Positions 8,283 to 16,636 of a stretch of 64,000 bases of DNA are shown here, in pieces. How positions within the stretch are numbered: position 1 is the first letter of the stretch; the number at the start of each line of letters is the position of its first letter. The stretch is from VXNE01 sp965116625 (lineage in GTDB: Bacteria; Pseudomonadota; Gammaproteobacteria; Pseudomonadales; Azotimanducaceae): NCBI GenBank assembly GCA_965116625.1, contig OZ220717.1, forward strand, positions 310,001 through 374,000, written 5' to 3'. Below the pieces are notes generated by a model. That model did no database searches, was not told the DNA's origin, and saw only the letters and a list, made by a program, of their open reading frames with translations. The translations under genes and the position numbers were made by a program.

Positions 8283-9418
8283 AGAACCTCCAGGAGATCA
8301 TGGGCGGCGGCGCGGAGCATGCGCTGGTGCGCATCTGGTCCGGGGACTTCTCGGAAGCCGAAGCGGCGGCGATGCATCGGCGAGCGCAGAGTGATCCGAA
8401 GTACCGTGAGGAACTCCACGGTTCGATGGAAGTTCTCGCTGCCATGGAGTCATTGGCGGACGATGACGAGTGCCTCGAAATCGTTCGGGACTGTCGCCGC
8501 GTCCTCCGCGAACACAGGTTGAAAAGGAGGGGCGCGCTGGGTGTGGCCGCGGCGTTGGTCGTGGCAGTCGGCGCCCTTGTCACCTCCTTCTCGCCGTGGC
8601 GCGGCCCGGACGACAGCCAACTGCCAGGGTATTTCACCCGCATCGGGGAGCAGCAGGCCATCGAACTGCAGGACGGCAGCGTGGTCACGCTCAATACCGC
8701 CGGCCAGCTGGCGGTGGACTACGGCGAGGAAGTCCGCCGGATCGTGCTGCAACGTGGCGAGGCCTTTTTCGAGGTATCGGAAGATCCGGTCCGCCCCTTC
8801 ACGGTCGATCTGGGCGTGCGGTCGGTCACCGCGGTCGGAACAACATTCAACGTCCGCAAGTACCCGGACCTCTACCAGGTGGCCGTGATTGAAGGCGCTG
8901 TTGCCTTCCATGGAACAAATGTCCTGGGGAGCGTTCAGCGACCCGGGGCAGTTGTTCCATGGTCGACGAGCGGGGCCGGGCCACAGGCGGAGCCGAAGGC
9001 ACCGGCTGTGGGGCACTTCCATGGAACAAATGTCTCGGGGAGCGTTCAGCGACCCGGGGCACAGGCTGCAATCACCCCGGCGCAGCAACGTGTGGAGGAA
9101 GGCTGGGTAGCCGAGTTCGACGTCAGCCGCGGGGTGTTCAGGGCATTTCAGCCGGAGTCCATGGAGCGTTACGGAAGCTGGCGCAGCGGCATGCTGAGCT
9201 TTTACAGGGAGCCGCTGTACGAGGTGGTTCAAGAGCTGAACCGCTACTCGCGCAAGAAGATCCTGATCGAGGACGACTCGGTCAAGGATCTGACCGTCTA
9301 CACGGCCCTGAGCATCCGGGAGATCGATTCCGCGCTCGATGGCCTGGATCACGCGCTGCCGATCGAGGTCACCGAACAGTACGACCGGATCGTGATTACC
9401 GGTGCGGCCGAGAAATGA
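8276..9418 (+). CDS. FecR-like anti-sigma / signal transducer with an in-frame repeat insertion
   Basis: This 380-residue protein has a cytoplasmic N-terminal region (residues 1-83), one membrane segment at about 87-103, and a periplasmic FecR domain at about 120-215 (IELQDGSVVTLNTAGQLAVDY, GEAFFEVSEDPVRPFTVD, SVTAVGTTFNVR). A C-terminal secretin/TonB-like region follows (YRKKILIEDDSVKDLTVYTA-type pattern near residues 320-375). It should relay a signal from the STN domain of the receptor to the sigma factor. Residues 211-262 contain two near-identical copies of FHGTNV(L/S)GSVQRPGA around a Pro/Gly/Ala-rich spacer. They come from a DNA repeat at 8905-9061 and interrupt the step between EGAVAF and ITPAQQRVEEGW. 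The frame is intact, so the insertion is tolerated or even used as a linker. Confidence 0.92.
   Translation: MLKNLQEIMGGGAEHALVRIWSGDFSEAEAAAMHRRAQSDPKYREELHGSMEVLAAMESLADDDECLEIVRDCRRVLREHRLKRRGALGVAAALVVAVGALVTSFSPWRGPDDSQLPGYFTRIGEQQAIELQDGSVVTLNTAGQLAVDYGEEVRRIVLQRGEAFFEVSEDPVRPFTVDLGVRSVTAVGTTFNVRKYPDLYQVAVIEGAVAFHGTNVLGSVQRPGAVVPWSTSGAGPQAEPKAPAVGHFHGTNVSGSVQRPGAQAAITPAQQRVEEGWVAEFDVSRGVFRAFQPESMERYGSWRSGMLSFYREPLYEVVQELNRYSRKKILIEDDSVKDLTVYTALSIREIDSALDGLDHALPIEVTEQYDRIVITGAAEK
8905..9061. repeat. Composite repeat: 46-bp direct repeats around a palindromic element, inside fecR-like CDS
   Basis: Positions 8905-8950 and 9016-9061 are 46-bp direct repeats that differ at two neighbouring bases. 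The repeat period is 111 bp, exactly 37 codons. Between them, 8981-9011 is a 31-bp palindrome (CCACAG...CTGTGG with inner GCC/GGC and CGG/CCG pairs around a gaa loop). The 64 bases 8962-9025 recur in inverted orientation at 60353-60416 with two mismatches. Each unit is bounded by the self-complementary core ttccatggaa. No transposase gene is present, so it resembles a REP/BIME-like or RPE-like non-autonomous element. Confidence 0.85.
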
Positions 9419-9447
9419 AACACGACACAAACCAAGGGTGGGAAATC

Positions 9448-12400
9448 ATGAACAGTGCTTTGGGGATTCCTGATGCGAAGTTGTTGACAGCGATCACATT
9501 GGCTGGGCTGGCTTCTCTCGCGGCGGCGGCGTCGTCGCAGTCTGACGAGGTGATGACGCTCGATATCGAGCCGCAGAGCGTCGGTTCGGCAGTCATTGCG
9601 CTCGGGGAGTCCTCGGGCGTGCAGATCATTCTGCCCGGAGATGCCGGGGCGGACGTTAGAGTCGGTCGGTTGGAGGGCGAATATCGCCTGGAAGAAGCAC
9701 TGTCGATCCTGTTGAGCGGCACCGGCCTCGCGTACGAATTCACTTCGGAGAACACGGTCGTGGTCGACCAGGTGCAGGAATCCTCCGACGAGAACGACGG
9801 CGGGGACGCCAGGGCCGAAGACGAAGATGACGAAGCGGCGGAACAGGAGGAAGAACCCCTCGAACTGGAGAAACAGCGGGTCACCGGTTCGCGACTGAGA
9901 GGGGGCGATCCCACGACGAATGTCATCAGCTTCACCGCCGAGGACCTGGCACGGCGCGGCATCTCCTCAGTGGAAGAGCTGTTTCGTCAGATGCCATGGG
10001 CCTATGGCTCGAACACGTCCCAGAGCAGCCGGTACTACGAGGCGCCTGCCGACTTGGATCGGGAAATAACCGCCGGGGATGGAATGGGGATCGGAGTGTC
10101 GTTCGCGAACCTGCGCGCCCTCGGTTCGGAGAACTCGCTGGTCCTGGTCAACGGGCGGCGCGTCTCCGGCCGGGGCGGCTCGGAGTACAACGCCGTCAAC
10201 CTCGTGAACATTCCGCTTTCGTCGATCGAGCGCGTGGACATCGACCTGGGTTCCGCTTCCGCGATCTATGGTTCCGACGCCATCGGCGGCGTCATCAACT
10301 TCATCACCAAGAAGCGCTTTACCGGCCTGGAGGCGACGGTCCGCCAGGAATTGAGCGCCACCGACGCGGATCGAAGCGTGATGAGCGTGCGCGGCGGCTA
10401 CGCGTGGGGCGGCGGCAGTGTGACCGCGGACCTGTCTCGCGAAGAGTCGGAGCCGGTCAACAACCACAAGATCTGGACCAGCATGGACTATCGCGATCTC
10501 TTGGGTCCGGAGTACGACAGGCGCGTTTCGGTCGCGCAGCCAGGTATCGTATGCCGGCAACGTGGGGGATTCTTCGCCACGTTGTACCTGGTCAATCCGG
10601 CATGCTCATCTGGCGTGCCACGCCTGCAACTGCCGCCAGGACACAGCGGCGTTGGGGCGACCGTGGACGATTTCACGGAGGAACTTGCGCTGTTCGACTA
10701 CGTGCCACCCCAAAACGGGTGGGTTTCCGAAAGTCTGGGCCTGAACGTGCGCGCCGAGCAGTATCTAGGGGAAGACCTGATGATCTATGGGGAAACGCTC
10801 TTCTCCGAACACGATGCCTACATCGAGGCTCGGACCTTTGCGAACGGTTACCTCATCGGGGCCGACAATGCCTACAACCCGTTCGGATACAACGTGGCGG
10901 TGACCTATGCTCCGTTTCGCGAAGTGGAATCGGGCCAGTTTCCGGTCGCCAACGACGAATCGGTTCACACAATGCAGACGTACAACCTTGGCGCCGTCTG
11001 GGGGTTCGGCGCCAGCCACGAGTTGGACGTGAGCGTGACGCGCTCCGAATCCGAGCAGGAAGCGACGGCGTGGCGCGCCGACTACCACCGAGCCGAGAAT
11101 GAACCCACCGCGGAAGAGTTCTATCGGATCCTGTCGAGTCCCGATCCCGAAGTAGCGTTCAATCCGTTTGGCGACGGCTCGGCCCAGAGTGCTGACTTTT
11201 CATCGTTCCTCGTGCCGCGCTATGACATCGGAGGCCGCACCGTAAGCACCGCTATGGAGTTGGTGCTGCGGGGCAGTCTGCTGGAGATATGGGGCGGCCC
11301 CATCAACTATGTCGTGGGCGTCGAGGACCGCACAAGGACGATTCGGCGCGACAGGAGTTCGGTATCCGAAAGTGGCAGGGAAAGAACCGATTACTGGAAC
11401 GATAACTTTGCCCTGCCGGAACCTGAATCCGGATTACGGGCGGAGTTCATGGAACTGGGCTTTCCGCTGTTCGGAGAGAAGAATGCCCGCCCGGGTGTTC
11501 GGGAGTTGTACGTGAGCCTGCAGGCCCGGCGCGACACGCATACCTTCACTGGGCCGCAAGGCGGGATAGAACGCTTGGGAGCCGGATTCTCACCGGTCGC
11601 AGGTCGAGCGTGGAATCCGGGCGTAGGATGGGTGAACACCTGGGGTTTCACGCTCGGCGTCGAGCAGGGCACGGCCAACATTGTCGATGTCGAAAAGAAG
11701 GACATCACGCCGCGGATAGGCCTTCTGTACAAGCCGGTCGATTCGCTGTCGATCCGGGCGGCGTGGACGGAGGCGTTTCATCCGCCGCTGTTTTCGCAGC
11801 AATTCAATGTCGAAGGCATCGTAATGCGCGATTTTTTCATTGGGTTCAATGACTATCTACATCCCGACAGAGGCGAGGACGGTTTCGTATTCGTCGCCGT
11901 GATACTTTTTGACGCTCCATACGATCCGGAAGTCAGATCCGAATATGCGGACAAGCAATCCCTGGGCATCGACTGGAGGTCCGAGTCGATCCCCGGTCTG
12001 CGCTGGACGGTGGATTGGTCGCGGACTGACTTCACGGACAAGATCGCCCACCCTTTCGCCTATCTCGCTACCCACCCGGAATTGGTCCTGGCGAATCCGA
12101 AAGTCGTCGAGCGTGACGAGAACGGATATCCCATCAGCGCTACCCGCGGGCTGATCAACCTGGCGGCGAAGGTCAGCGAGTACGTCGAGACGTCCATTCA
12201 GTACTCCTTCGACACGGGCTTCGGCAAGTTCACGCCCCGCCTGACCTACTCGGAATTCCTCGAGGAATACTTCCAGGTGATCGAGGGCGCCGAGCCCATA
12301 GACCGGTTGGGCACGCACCAGGGAAGTGACCGGTATCGGCTGACCGGTCAGTTGAACTGGCAGTGGCAGCGCCTCGCCGCCGACCTCTTTGTCTACTACA

Positions 12401-12687
12401 CGCCGGCCTACACCCATGACACACCCGGACTTTGCGGCAGGGTAGTGGGGCGTTGCCTGACTTCGAGACAGCAGCTTCCCGCGATCGAAGCCACTTCGCT
12501 GACGACGGTGGATGGTTCGGCCAGCTACTGGTTTGACAATGGGCTTCGGGTGCGCGCCGGCGGGCGCAACCTGTTCAAGAGGGAATCGCCGAGTCCGTGG
12601 TCGTACAGCGGAATCCTCGGTTACGACCCAACGCGCTGGGACGCTCGCAGCCGGGTACTGTATCTGGAACTGACCTGGGCGATGTAG
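9448..12687 (+). CDS. TonB-dependent receptor with N-terminal STN signalling domain
   Basis: This 1079-residue protein is taken from ATG 9448 (AAGGG 9 bases upstream). An in-frame ATG at 9415 overlaps the fecR-like stop and would add 11 residues. A signal peptide covers residues 1-30. An STN/secretin-type domain is at about 36-108 (MTLDIEPQSVGSAVIALGES to TVVVDQ), an acidic linker at 111-138, and a TonB-box/plug entry at ELEKQRVTGSRLR. The plug includes LVLVNGRRVSGRGGSE and the typical ERVDIDLGSASAIYGSDAIG, and a long beta-barrel follows. STN receptors bind a ligand outside and signal through FecR and the ECF sigma factor encoded just upstream. The ligand (iron chelate, glycan or other) cannot be read from sequence. 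The last residues are LELTWAM, so the usual terminal aromatic lies two positions inward. Confidence 0.93.
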   Translation: MNSALGIPDAKLLTAITLAGLASLAAAASSQSDEVMTLDIEPQSVGSAVIALGESSGVQIILPGDAGADVRVGRLEGEYRLEEALSILLSGTGLAYEFTSENTVVVDQVQESSDENDGGDARAEDEDDEAAEQEEEPLELEKQRVTGSRLRGGDPTTNVISFTAEDLARRGISSVEELFRQMPWAYGSNTSQSSRYYEAPADLDREITAGDGMGIGVSFANLRALGSENSLVLVNGRRVSGRGGSEYNAVNLVNIPLSSIERVDIDLGSASAIYGSDAIGGVINFITKKRFTGLEATVRQELSATDADRSVMSVRGGYAWGGGSVTADLSREESEPVNNHKIWTSMDYRDLLGPEYDRRVSVAQPGIVCRQRGGFFATLYLVNPACSSGVPRLQLPPGHSGVGATVDDFTEELALFDYVPPQNGWVSESLGLNVRAEQYLGEDLMIYGETLFSEHDAYIEARTFANGYLIGADNAYNPFGYNVAVTYAPFREVESGQFPVANDESVHTMQTYNLGAVWGFGASHELDVSVTRSESEQEATAWRADYHRAENEPTAEEFYRILSSPDPEVAFNPFGDGSAQSADFSSFLVPRYDIGGRTVSTAMELVLRGSLLEIWGGPINYVVGVEDRTRTIRRDRSSVSESGRERTDYWNDNFALPEPESGLRAEFMELGFPLFGEKNARPGVRELYVSLQARRDTHTFTGPQGGIERLGAGFSPVAGRAWNPGVGWVNTWGFTLGVEQGTANIVDVEKKDITPRIGLLYKPVDSLSIRAAWTEAFHPPLFSQQFNVEGIVMRDFFIGFNDYLHPDRGEDGFVFVAVILFDAPYDPEVRSEYADKQSLGIDWRSESIPGLRWTVDWSRTDFTDKIAHPFAYLATHPELVLANPKVVERDENGYPISATRGLINLAAKVSEYVETSIQYSFDTGFGKFTPRLTYSEFLEEYFQVIEGAEPIDRLGTHQGSDRYRLTGQLNWQWQRLAADLFVYYTPAYTHDTPGLCGRVVGRCLTSRQQLPAIEATSLTTVDGSASYWFDNGLRVRAGGRNLFKRESPSPWSYSGILGYDPTRWDARSRVLYLELTWAM

Positions 12688-13032
12688 GGCCGGCACTTAA
12701 CCCTCCGTGGGGCGTCGCGTGCAAGTCGCGCGGCGTCCCACACCTTGATACCGGAGCAAAACGCTGCCCATTGTTCGCTGCCAGGCACACCCAGACAAAC
12801 CCTCCGCCAAAAGCAGCCCTCAAGCAGCTTCCGGAAAACGACGACATCCCGCTCGCTCCAATGGCACGAGGCCCTGGTCCGCTGTTTGTTCGAAGTGAAT
12901 TCTCGAGCCGATAGGATTGAGCATATGAGAGGATGCACGCGGTCGGCTTGGCCTCATCCTGGTCGGGGAGCCGTAGCCCCGCCAACCAAGCTGCCCGAAG
13001 CGCCTGCTAATCTGGCGAAGGTTACGAACATC
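12688..13032. other. 345-bp gap between receptor and energiser cluster, with a terminator-like hairpin
   Basis: No credible gene is seen here. A GC-rich imperfect hairpin lies at 12707-12741: GTGGGGCG pairs with CGTCCCAC (one G-U), and an inner CGCG/CGCG pair encloses a 7-base loop. It begins 19 bases after the receptor stop and has no T-run. It may protect or attenuate the receptor message and partly uncouple it from the tonB cluster downstream. A weak promoter-like pair (TTGTTC at 12887-12892 and GATAGG, spacer about 18) precedes the next gene but is not convincing. Confidence 0.4.
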
Positions 13033-13830
13033 ATGGTGCGCAAACTCGTGGGTCGATCGGCTTCGGCAGCCAGACAGGCTGCGATCACGTTGAGCCTGGT
13101 GGCGGTATGGGGCGGTGCCGCGGCGGCGGACGAGCGTGTCGATGAGATCCTCGCGGTGCAACAGGGCGCGGCGGCGGCGGGCCGGCAGGCGCAACTCGAG
13201 ATAGACGGCCTGGCCGACGAAGCCCAGGAAGCCGTCGGCGAGTATCGCGTCCGCGTCCAGGAACTCGACCGCCTGCGCCGCTACAACGACAACCTGCGGC
13301 GCACGATCGGCGACCAGCAACGCGAGAAGGCGGCGCTTGCGCGGCAGATCGACGACTTCGGCAACCTTGAGCGGGGCATCGTCCCCCTGCTGATGGACAT
13401 GGTGAACGACCTGGCGCGGTTCGTCGCGCTGGACGTGCCTTTCCGGATCGACGAACGGCGTGTCAATGCGATCCGGTTGCGCGATCTGCTGGAGCGCGCC
13501 GACGTCAGCATCGCGGAGAAGTACCGCCAGGTCATGGCCTCCTACCAGGACGAAGTCGCCGTGGGCCGCAATATCGAATCCTGGTCCGGGGAACTGGATA
13601 TCGCAGGTGTCGCCCGAACGGTCGATTTTCTTCGCGTGGGCCGGGTTCTGCTCGCGTACCAGACGCCGGACCGAGAGGAAACGGGATACTGGGATGCGGG
13701 GACGCGGCAGTGGCGCACCCTCGAAAACGAGTACCGGCGCCCGGTCAGTCTCGGCATACAGATCGCCCGAAACCGGGCTCCGCCGGACATTCTGAAGCTG
13801 CCCATCGCAGCACCGCAGGAACTCGAATGA
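13033..13830 (+). CDS. DUF3450 periplasmic coiled-coil protein of TonB cluster
   Basis: This 265-residue protein has a signal peptide ending near AAAADE (about residue 33). A long coiled coil follows (about residues 35-120, rich in Ala, Glu, Arg and Gln), then a compact domain ending at residue 265. Length, the FGNLERGIVPLLMDMV segment and position directly before the exbB-like genes match the DUF3450 family, which in gammaproteobacteria regularly opens TonB2-type clusters. The molecular role is not established. A support for the ExbB-like periplasmic extension encoded next is plausible. The stop overlaps the next start (ATGA), giving translational coupling. The ATG at 13033 is preferred over upstream in-frame ATGs because it is followed directly by the signal peptide. 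Confidence 0.87.
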   Translation: MVRKLVGRSASAARQAAITLSLVAVWGGAAAADERVDEILAVQQGAAAAGRQAQLEIDGLADEAQEAVGEYRVRVQELDRLRRYNDNLRRTIGDQQREKAALARQIDDFGNLERGIVPLLMDMVNDLARFVALDVPFRIDERRVNAIRLRDLLERADVSIAEKYRQVMASYQDEVAVGRNIESWSGELDIAGVARTVDFLRVGRVLLAYQTPDREETGYWDAGTRQWRTLENEYRRPVSLGIQIARNRAPPDILKLPIAAPQELE

Positions 13831-15212
13831 CTGGTTCGAGGACTATCTGTGCGGCTTCGGTCCTGCTGCTGGCAGCCATTGCCGGTGCCGAGGACGAATC
13901 GCAATCGCCCGCTCCGGCCAGCGAACCCGACACGGTATTCCAGTTGCTGGAGTTCATTCGGGACGAGGCGAGGGAGGGATCGCGTCTGGACAGGGCGCGG
14001 ATCGAACGTTTCCGGGAGGCCCGGGACGAACGGCAACGCATGCTGGAAGAGGTGTCCCGCGAGTTGGCGGCGGAACAGCGCGAGAGCGAGGCGCTGGACC
14101 GGCAATACGAGCAGAACGAAACGGATCTGGCGGAACTCGAGGAACGGCTCGAGATCCGGATCGGCAACTTCGGCGAACTGTTCGGCGTGGTGCGGGACGT
14201 CGCGGGCGATACGGTGGGAGAGGTCCTCAATTCACTGGTATCCGCGCAATACCCCGATCGTGCCGAACTGGCCCGCGGGCTGGCGCAGGCGAAAGAGTTG
14301 CCGAGCCTTGAGGACCTGCGCGCCCTGCAGCTGATGCTGCTCGAGGAGATGGCGCAATCCGGACAGGTCGTGCGGTTCCACGCGCAGATCACGGATCCGT
14401 CGGGCCGGCGGACGGGCGGCGAGGTGATAAGGGTGGGCACGTTCAACCTCGTTCACGACGGGAAATACCTGAGCCGGGACCCGGATTCCGGGGCGCTGCA
14501 ACTGTTGCCACGCCAGCCGGCGGGCCGCTTTCTCGACATGGCCGAAGACCTCGGAGAGGCCCGCGAGGGCACGGTGGGCATGGCGATTGACCCGACCCGC
14601 GGGCAGCTTCTCGAGATGCTGATCCATGTGCCCGATCTCGTCGAGCGAGTCCGGCAGGGCGGGTACGTGGGCTACACGATCATCGGGATCGGCGTGGTCG
14701 GTCTCGTCATCGCGGTGTGGCGTCTCGTGGTGCTGCGCGGAGCAGGCGTCGGAATCCGCGCCCAGCTTCGAAGTTCGACGCCGAGCGGCGACAACCCCCT
14801 GGGCCGGATCCTCGGGGTGTACGAGGAGCACCGGGCGGCGAACCTCGACGCGCTTGCGCTCAAGCTCGACGAGGCGATCATGCGCGAGACGCCGGTCCTG
14901 GAGCGGCACCAGGGCATTCTCAAGGTCTTCGCCGCCGTGGCGCCGCTCCTGGGTCTGCTCGGAACGGTGGTCGGCATGATCATCACGTTCCAGAAACTGA
15001 CGCTGTTCGGCACGGGCGATCCCAAGCTCATGGCGGGAGGCATTTCCCAGGCCCTGATGACCACGTTGCTGGGCCTGGGCGTCGCCATCCCGCTGGTGCT
15101 CCTGCACAGCATGGTTTCCAGCAGGAGCCACGAACTGGTGGAAGTCCTGGAGGAGCAGAGCGCGGGTCTGATCGCCCGCCGGGCGGATGAGGCGGCCGGT
15201 GGTGACCCTTAG
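13827..15212 (+). CDS. ExbB/TolQ-type proton channel protein with periplasmic coiled-coil extension
   Basis: This 461-residue protein starts in the ATGA overlap. A signal peptide covers about residues 1-21. A coiled coil follows (about 30-115, for example LEEVSRELAAEQRESEALDR) and then a periplasmic domain to about 265. The MotA/TolQ/ExbB core has membrane helices near 275-298 (YVGYTIIGIGVVGLVIAVW), 375-397 (FAAVAPLLGLLGTVVGMIIT) and 415-435. The GLLGTVVGM motif is the conserved channel-helix signature. Standard ExbB is about 240 residues, so the extra 220 N-terminal residues are the mark of the TonB2-type ExbB. It should form the proton-driven motor with the second ExbB, the ExbDs and TonB encoded downstream. 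Confidence 0.92.
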   Translation: MTGSRTICAASVLLLAAIAGAEDESQSPAPASEPDTVFQLLEFIRDEAREGSRLDRARIERFREARDERQRMLEEVSRELAAEQRESEALDRQYEQNETDLAELEERLEIRIGNFGELFGVVRDVAGDTVGEVLNSLVSAQYPDRAELARGLAQAKELPSLEDLRALQLMLLEEMAQSGQVVRFHAQITDPSGRRTGGEVIRVGTFNLVHDGKYLSRDPDSGALQLLPRQPAGRFLDMAEDLGEAREGTVGMAIDPTRGQLLEMLIHVPDLVERVRQGGYVGYTIIGIGVVGLVIAVWRLVVLRGAGVGIRAQLRSSTPSGDNPLGRILGVYEEHRAANLDALALKLDEAIMRETPVLERHQGILKVFAAVAPLLGLLGTVVGMIITFQKLTLFGTGDPKLMAGGISQALMTTLLGLGVAIPLVLLHSMVSSRSHELVEVLEEQSAGLIARRADEAAGGDP

Positions 15213-15239
15213 TGGCGGCGCTTCCCGGACTTCGTGAAC

Positions 15240-15791
15240 ATGAGTTTCCTGTTTGACACCTGGGCTTCGCTCCGGGGCTTCTTCGAATTGGGCGGTCCGG
15301 TCCTCTACGGGATATTCGCCGTAACGGCCGTCATGTGGGCCCTGATCCTGGAGCGGCTGTGGTATTTCTTCCGGGTTCTGCCGCGGGAAATGGGCAGCGC
15401 CCTCGAGGTCTGGGCAAGCGGCCCCCGTAACGGATCCTGGCTGGCAAGCAGTGTTCGGCGCCTCATTCATTCCGAAGTGGGCCTGAACGCCCAGCGCAAC
15501 CTCAGGATGATCCAGACACTCATGCAGGTGCTCCCGCTGCTCGGACTGTTGGGTACGGTCTGGGGCATGGTGCAGGTCTTCGAGACCGTGATGGTGTTCG
15601 GCACCGGCAACGCACGCCTGATGGCCAGCGGGGTCTCGCAGGCGACCATACCCACCATGTCCGGCCTCCTGGCAGCGCTTTCGGGATTGTACTTCCTGGC
15701 CTGGCTGAAGCAGCGCGCCAAAACCAGGATGGAGGAACTTGATGACCGGCTCGGCAAGCAATTCGAGTCCGGCGCGCCAAGCCGGGAATGA
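15240..15791 (+). CDS. exbB: ExbB biopolymer transport protein
   Basis: This 183-residue protein is taken from ATG 15240. An in-frame GTG at 15234 would add two residues, and neither start has a strong RBS. It has three membrane helices: GGPVLYGIFAVTAVMWALIL near residue 20, VLPLLGLLGTVWGMVQVFET near 100, and MSGLLAALSGLYFLAWL near 145. The signature LLGLLGTVWGMV and the following QATIPTMSGLLAA are those of ExbB/TolQ channel subunits. It is shorter than E. coli ExbB (244) and is a minimal form. It is the second ExbB-like subunit in the cluster, and its stop overlaps the exbD start by four bases. Confidence 0.92.
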   Translation: MSFLFDTWASLRGFFELGGPVLYGIFAVTAVMWALILERLWYFFRVLPREMGSALEVWASGPRNGSWLASSVRRLIHSEVGLNAQRNLRMIQTLMQVLPLLGLLGTVWGMVQVFETVMVFGTGNARLMASGVSQATIPTMSGLLAALSGLYFLAWLKQRAKTRMEELDDRLGKQFESGAPSRE

Positions 15792-16198
15792 TTGAGCGCA
15801 GGCGCCGCAGGCGGGAAGCCGAAGAAGCCGAGATCAGCGTGACCCCGCTGCTCGACATCGTGTTCATCATGCTCATCTTCTTCATCGTGACGACCTCGTT
15901 CGGCAAGGAGCAGGGCGTGGACCTCGACCGTCCTTCCAACACGCCGGTCGAGGAGCAGAAACGTTCCGAGGTGATCGCCGTGCGCATCGACGCCAACGGT
16001 CAGATCTTCGTCGAGGAACGTCTCGTCAACGCCGGCGCGATTCGGGCCAATATCATGTCGAGTCTGGCCGGCAAACCCGACGCGACCGTGGTGGTCATCG
16101 CGGACCGGGCCGCGGACTCCGGCCTCATGGTGAGGGTCATCGACCAGGCGCGCGTGGCGGGTGCCGAGAAAGTCTCGGTCGCCGCAGCCGCGCCGTAG
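15788..16198 (+). CDS. exbD: ExbD biopolymer transport protein (first copy)
   Basis: This 136-residue protein has a basic cytoplasmic tail (MIERRRRRREAEEAE), one membrane helix carrying the ion-channel aspartate in TPLLDIVFIMLIFFIV (about residues 18-35), and a periplasmic domain to the C-terminus (DATVVVIADRAADSGLMVRVIDQA). This is the full ExbD/TolR architecture. The conserved Asp near residue 23 carries protons during energy transfer to TonB. It overlaps exbB by ATGA and is followed 24 bp later by a second, related exbD. Confidence 0.93.
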   Translation: MIERRRRRREAEEAEISVTPLLDIVFIMLIFFIVTTSFGKEQGVDLDRPSNTPVEEQKRSEVIAVRIDANGQIFVEERLVNAGAIRANIMSSLAGKPDATVVVIADRAADSGLMVRVIDQARVAGAEKVSVAAAAP

Positions 16199-16222
16199 GG
16201 ACAGAATCCAGCGAAGCCGACC

Positions 16223-16636
16223 GTGCGCCGAATCCGCAGACACAAGCCCGACGAAGAATGGGAAATCAACGTCACGCCCATGCTGGACATCGTGTTCATC
16301 ATGCTCATTTTCTTCATCGTCACGGCGGCTTTCGTCCAGGAGCCGGGCATCGACCCCGACCGACCGTTTGCGCAAACCGCGGTGACCAAGGAACGCGCCA
16401 ACATCCTGATCGCCGTGTCGAGCGCCGACCAGGTCTGGATGAACAACAGGCGCGTGGCGCTTCCCAGCATAAGGCACCTGGTTGAAGCAGCGAAGGCATC
16501 GAACCCCGAAAGCAGCGTCGTGATCGTGGCGGACGAGACGGCGTCTACCGGCATCGTCCTGGACCTCATGGACAGTGTGCGTGCCGCCGGCGTGACCAGC
16601 ATCGCGGTGGCCGCACAAGGCGTGGACCAGCGATGA
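16223..16636 (+). CDS. exbD: ExbD biopolymer transport protein (second copy)
   Basis: This 137-residue protein starts at GTG 16223, and no ATG precedes the membrane helix. It has the same architecture as the previous gene: a basic tail, TPMLDIVFIMLIFFIVTAAF with the channel Asp, and a periplasmic domain (SSVVIVADETASTGIVLDLMDSV). It has diverged from the first copy outside the helix (VWMNNRRVALPSI against IFVEERLVNAGAI), so the two are paralogues and not a recent duplication. Paired exbD genes are common in TonB2-type clusters and probably form hetero-oligomers. The stop overlaps the tonB start by four bases. Confidence 0.92.
   Translation: MRRIRRHKPDEEWEINVTPMLDIVFIMLIFFIVTAAFVQEPGIDPDRPFAQTAVTKERANILIAVSSADQVWMNNRRVALPSIRHLVEAAKASNPESSVVIVADETASTGIVLDLMDSVRAAGVTSIAVAAQGVDQR

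Noticed and set aside
8905..9061. Insertion sequence or CRISPR-like repeat in the fecR-like gene
   Set aside because: There are only two direct repeats, no transposase and no unique spacers of regular length. A small palindromic element fits better.
8959..9414. N-terminal extension of the STN receptor frame
   Set aside because: It overlaps the fecR-like gene in another frame and lacks a signal peptide. Starts at 9415 or 9448 give a proper signal peptide.
12660..12687. C-terminal truncation of the STN receptor because it does not end in Phe/Trp
   Set aside because: The last strand is complete (YLELTW followed by two residues) and an aromatic is two positions from the end. The other complete receptors here also end in non-aromatic residues.
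15788..16636. Recent tandem duplication of exbD
   Set aside because: The two proteins share the membrane helix but differ widely elsewhere, and the DNA shows no long identical stretch. They are old paralogues, as in other TonB2-type clusters.
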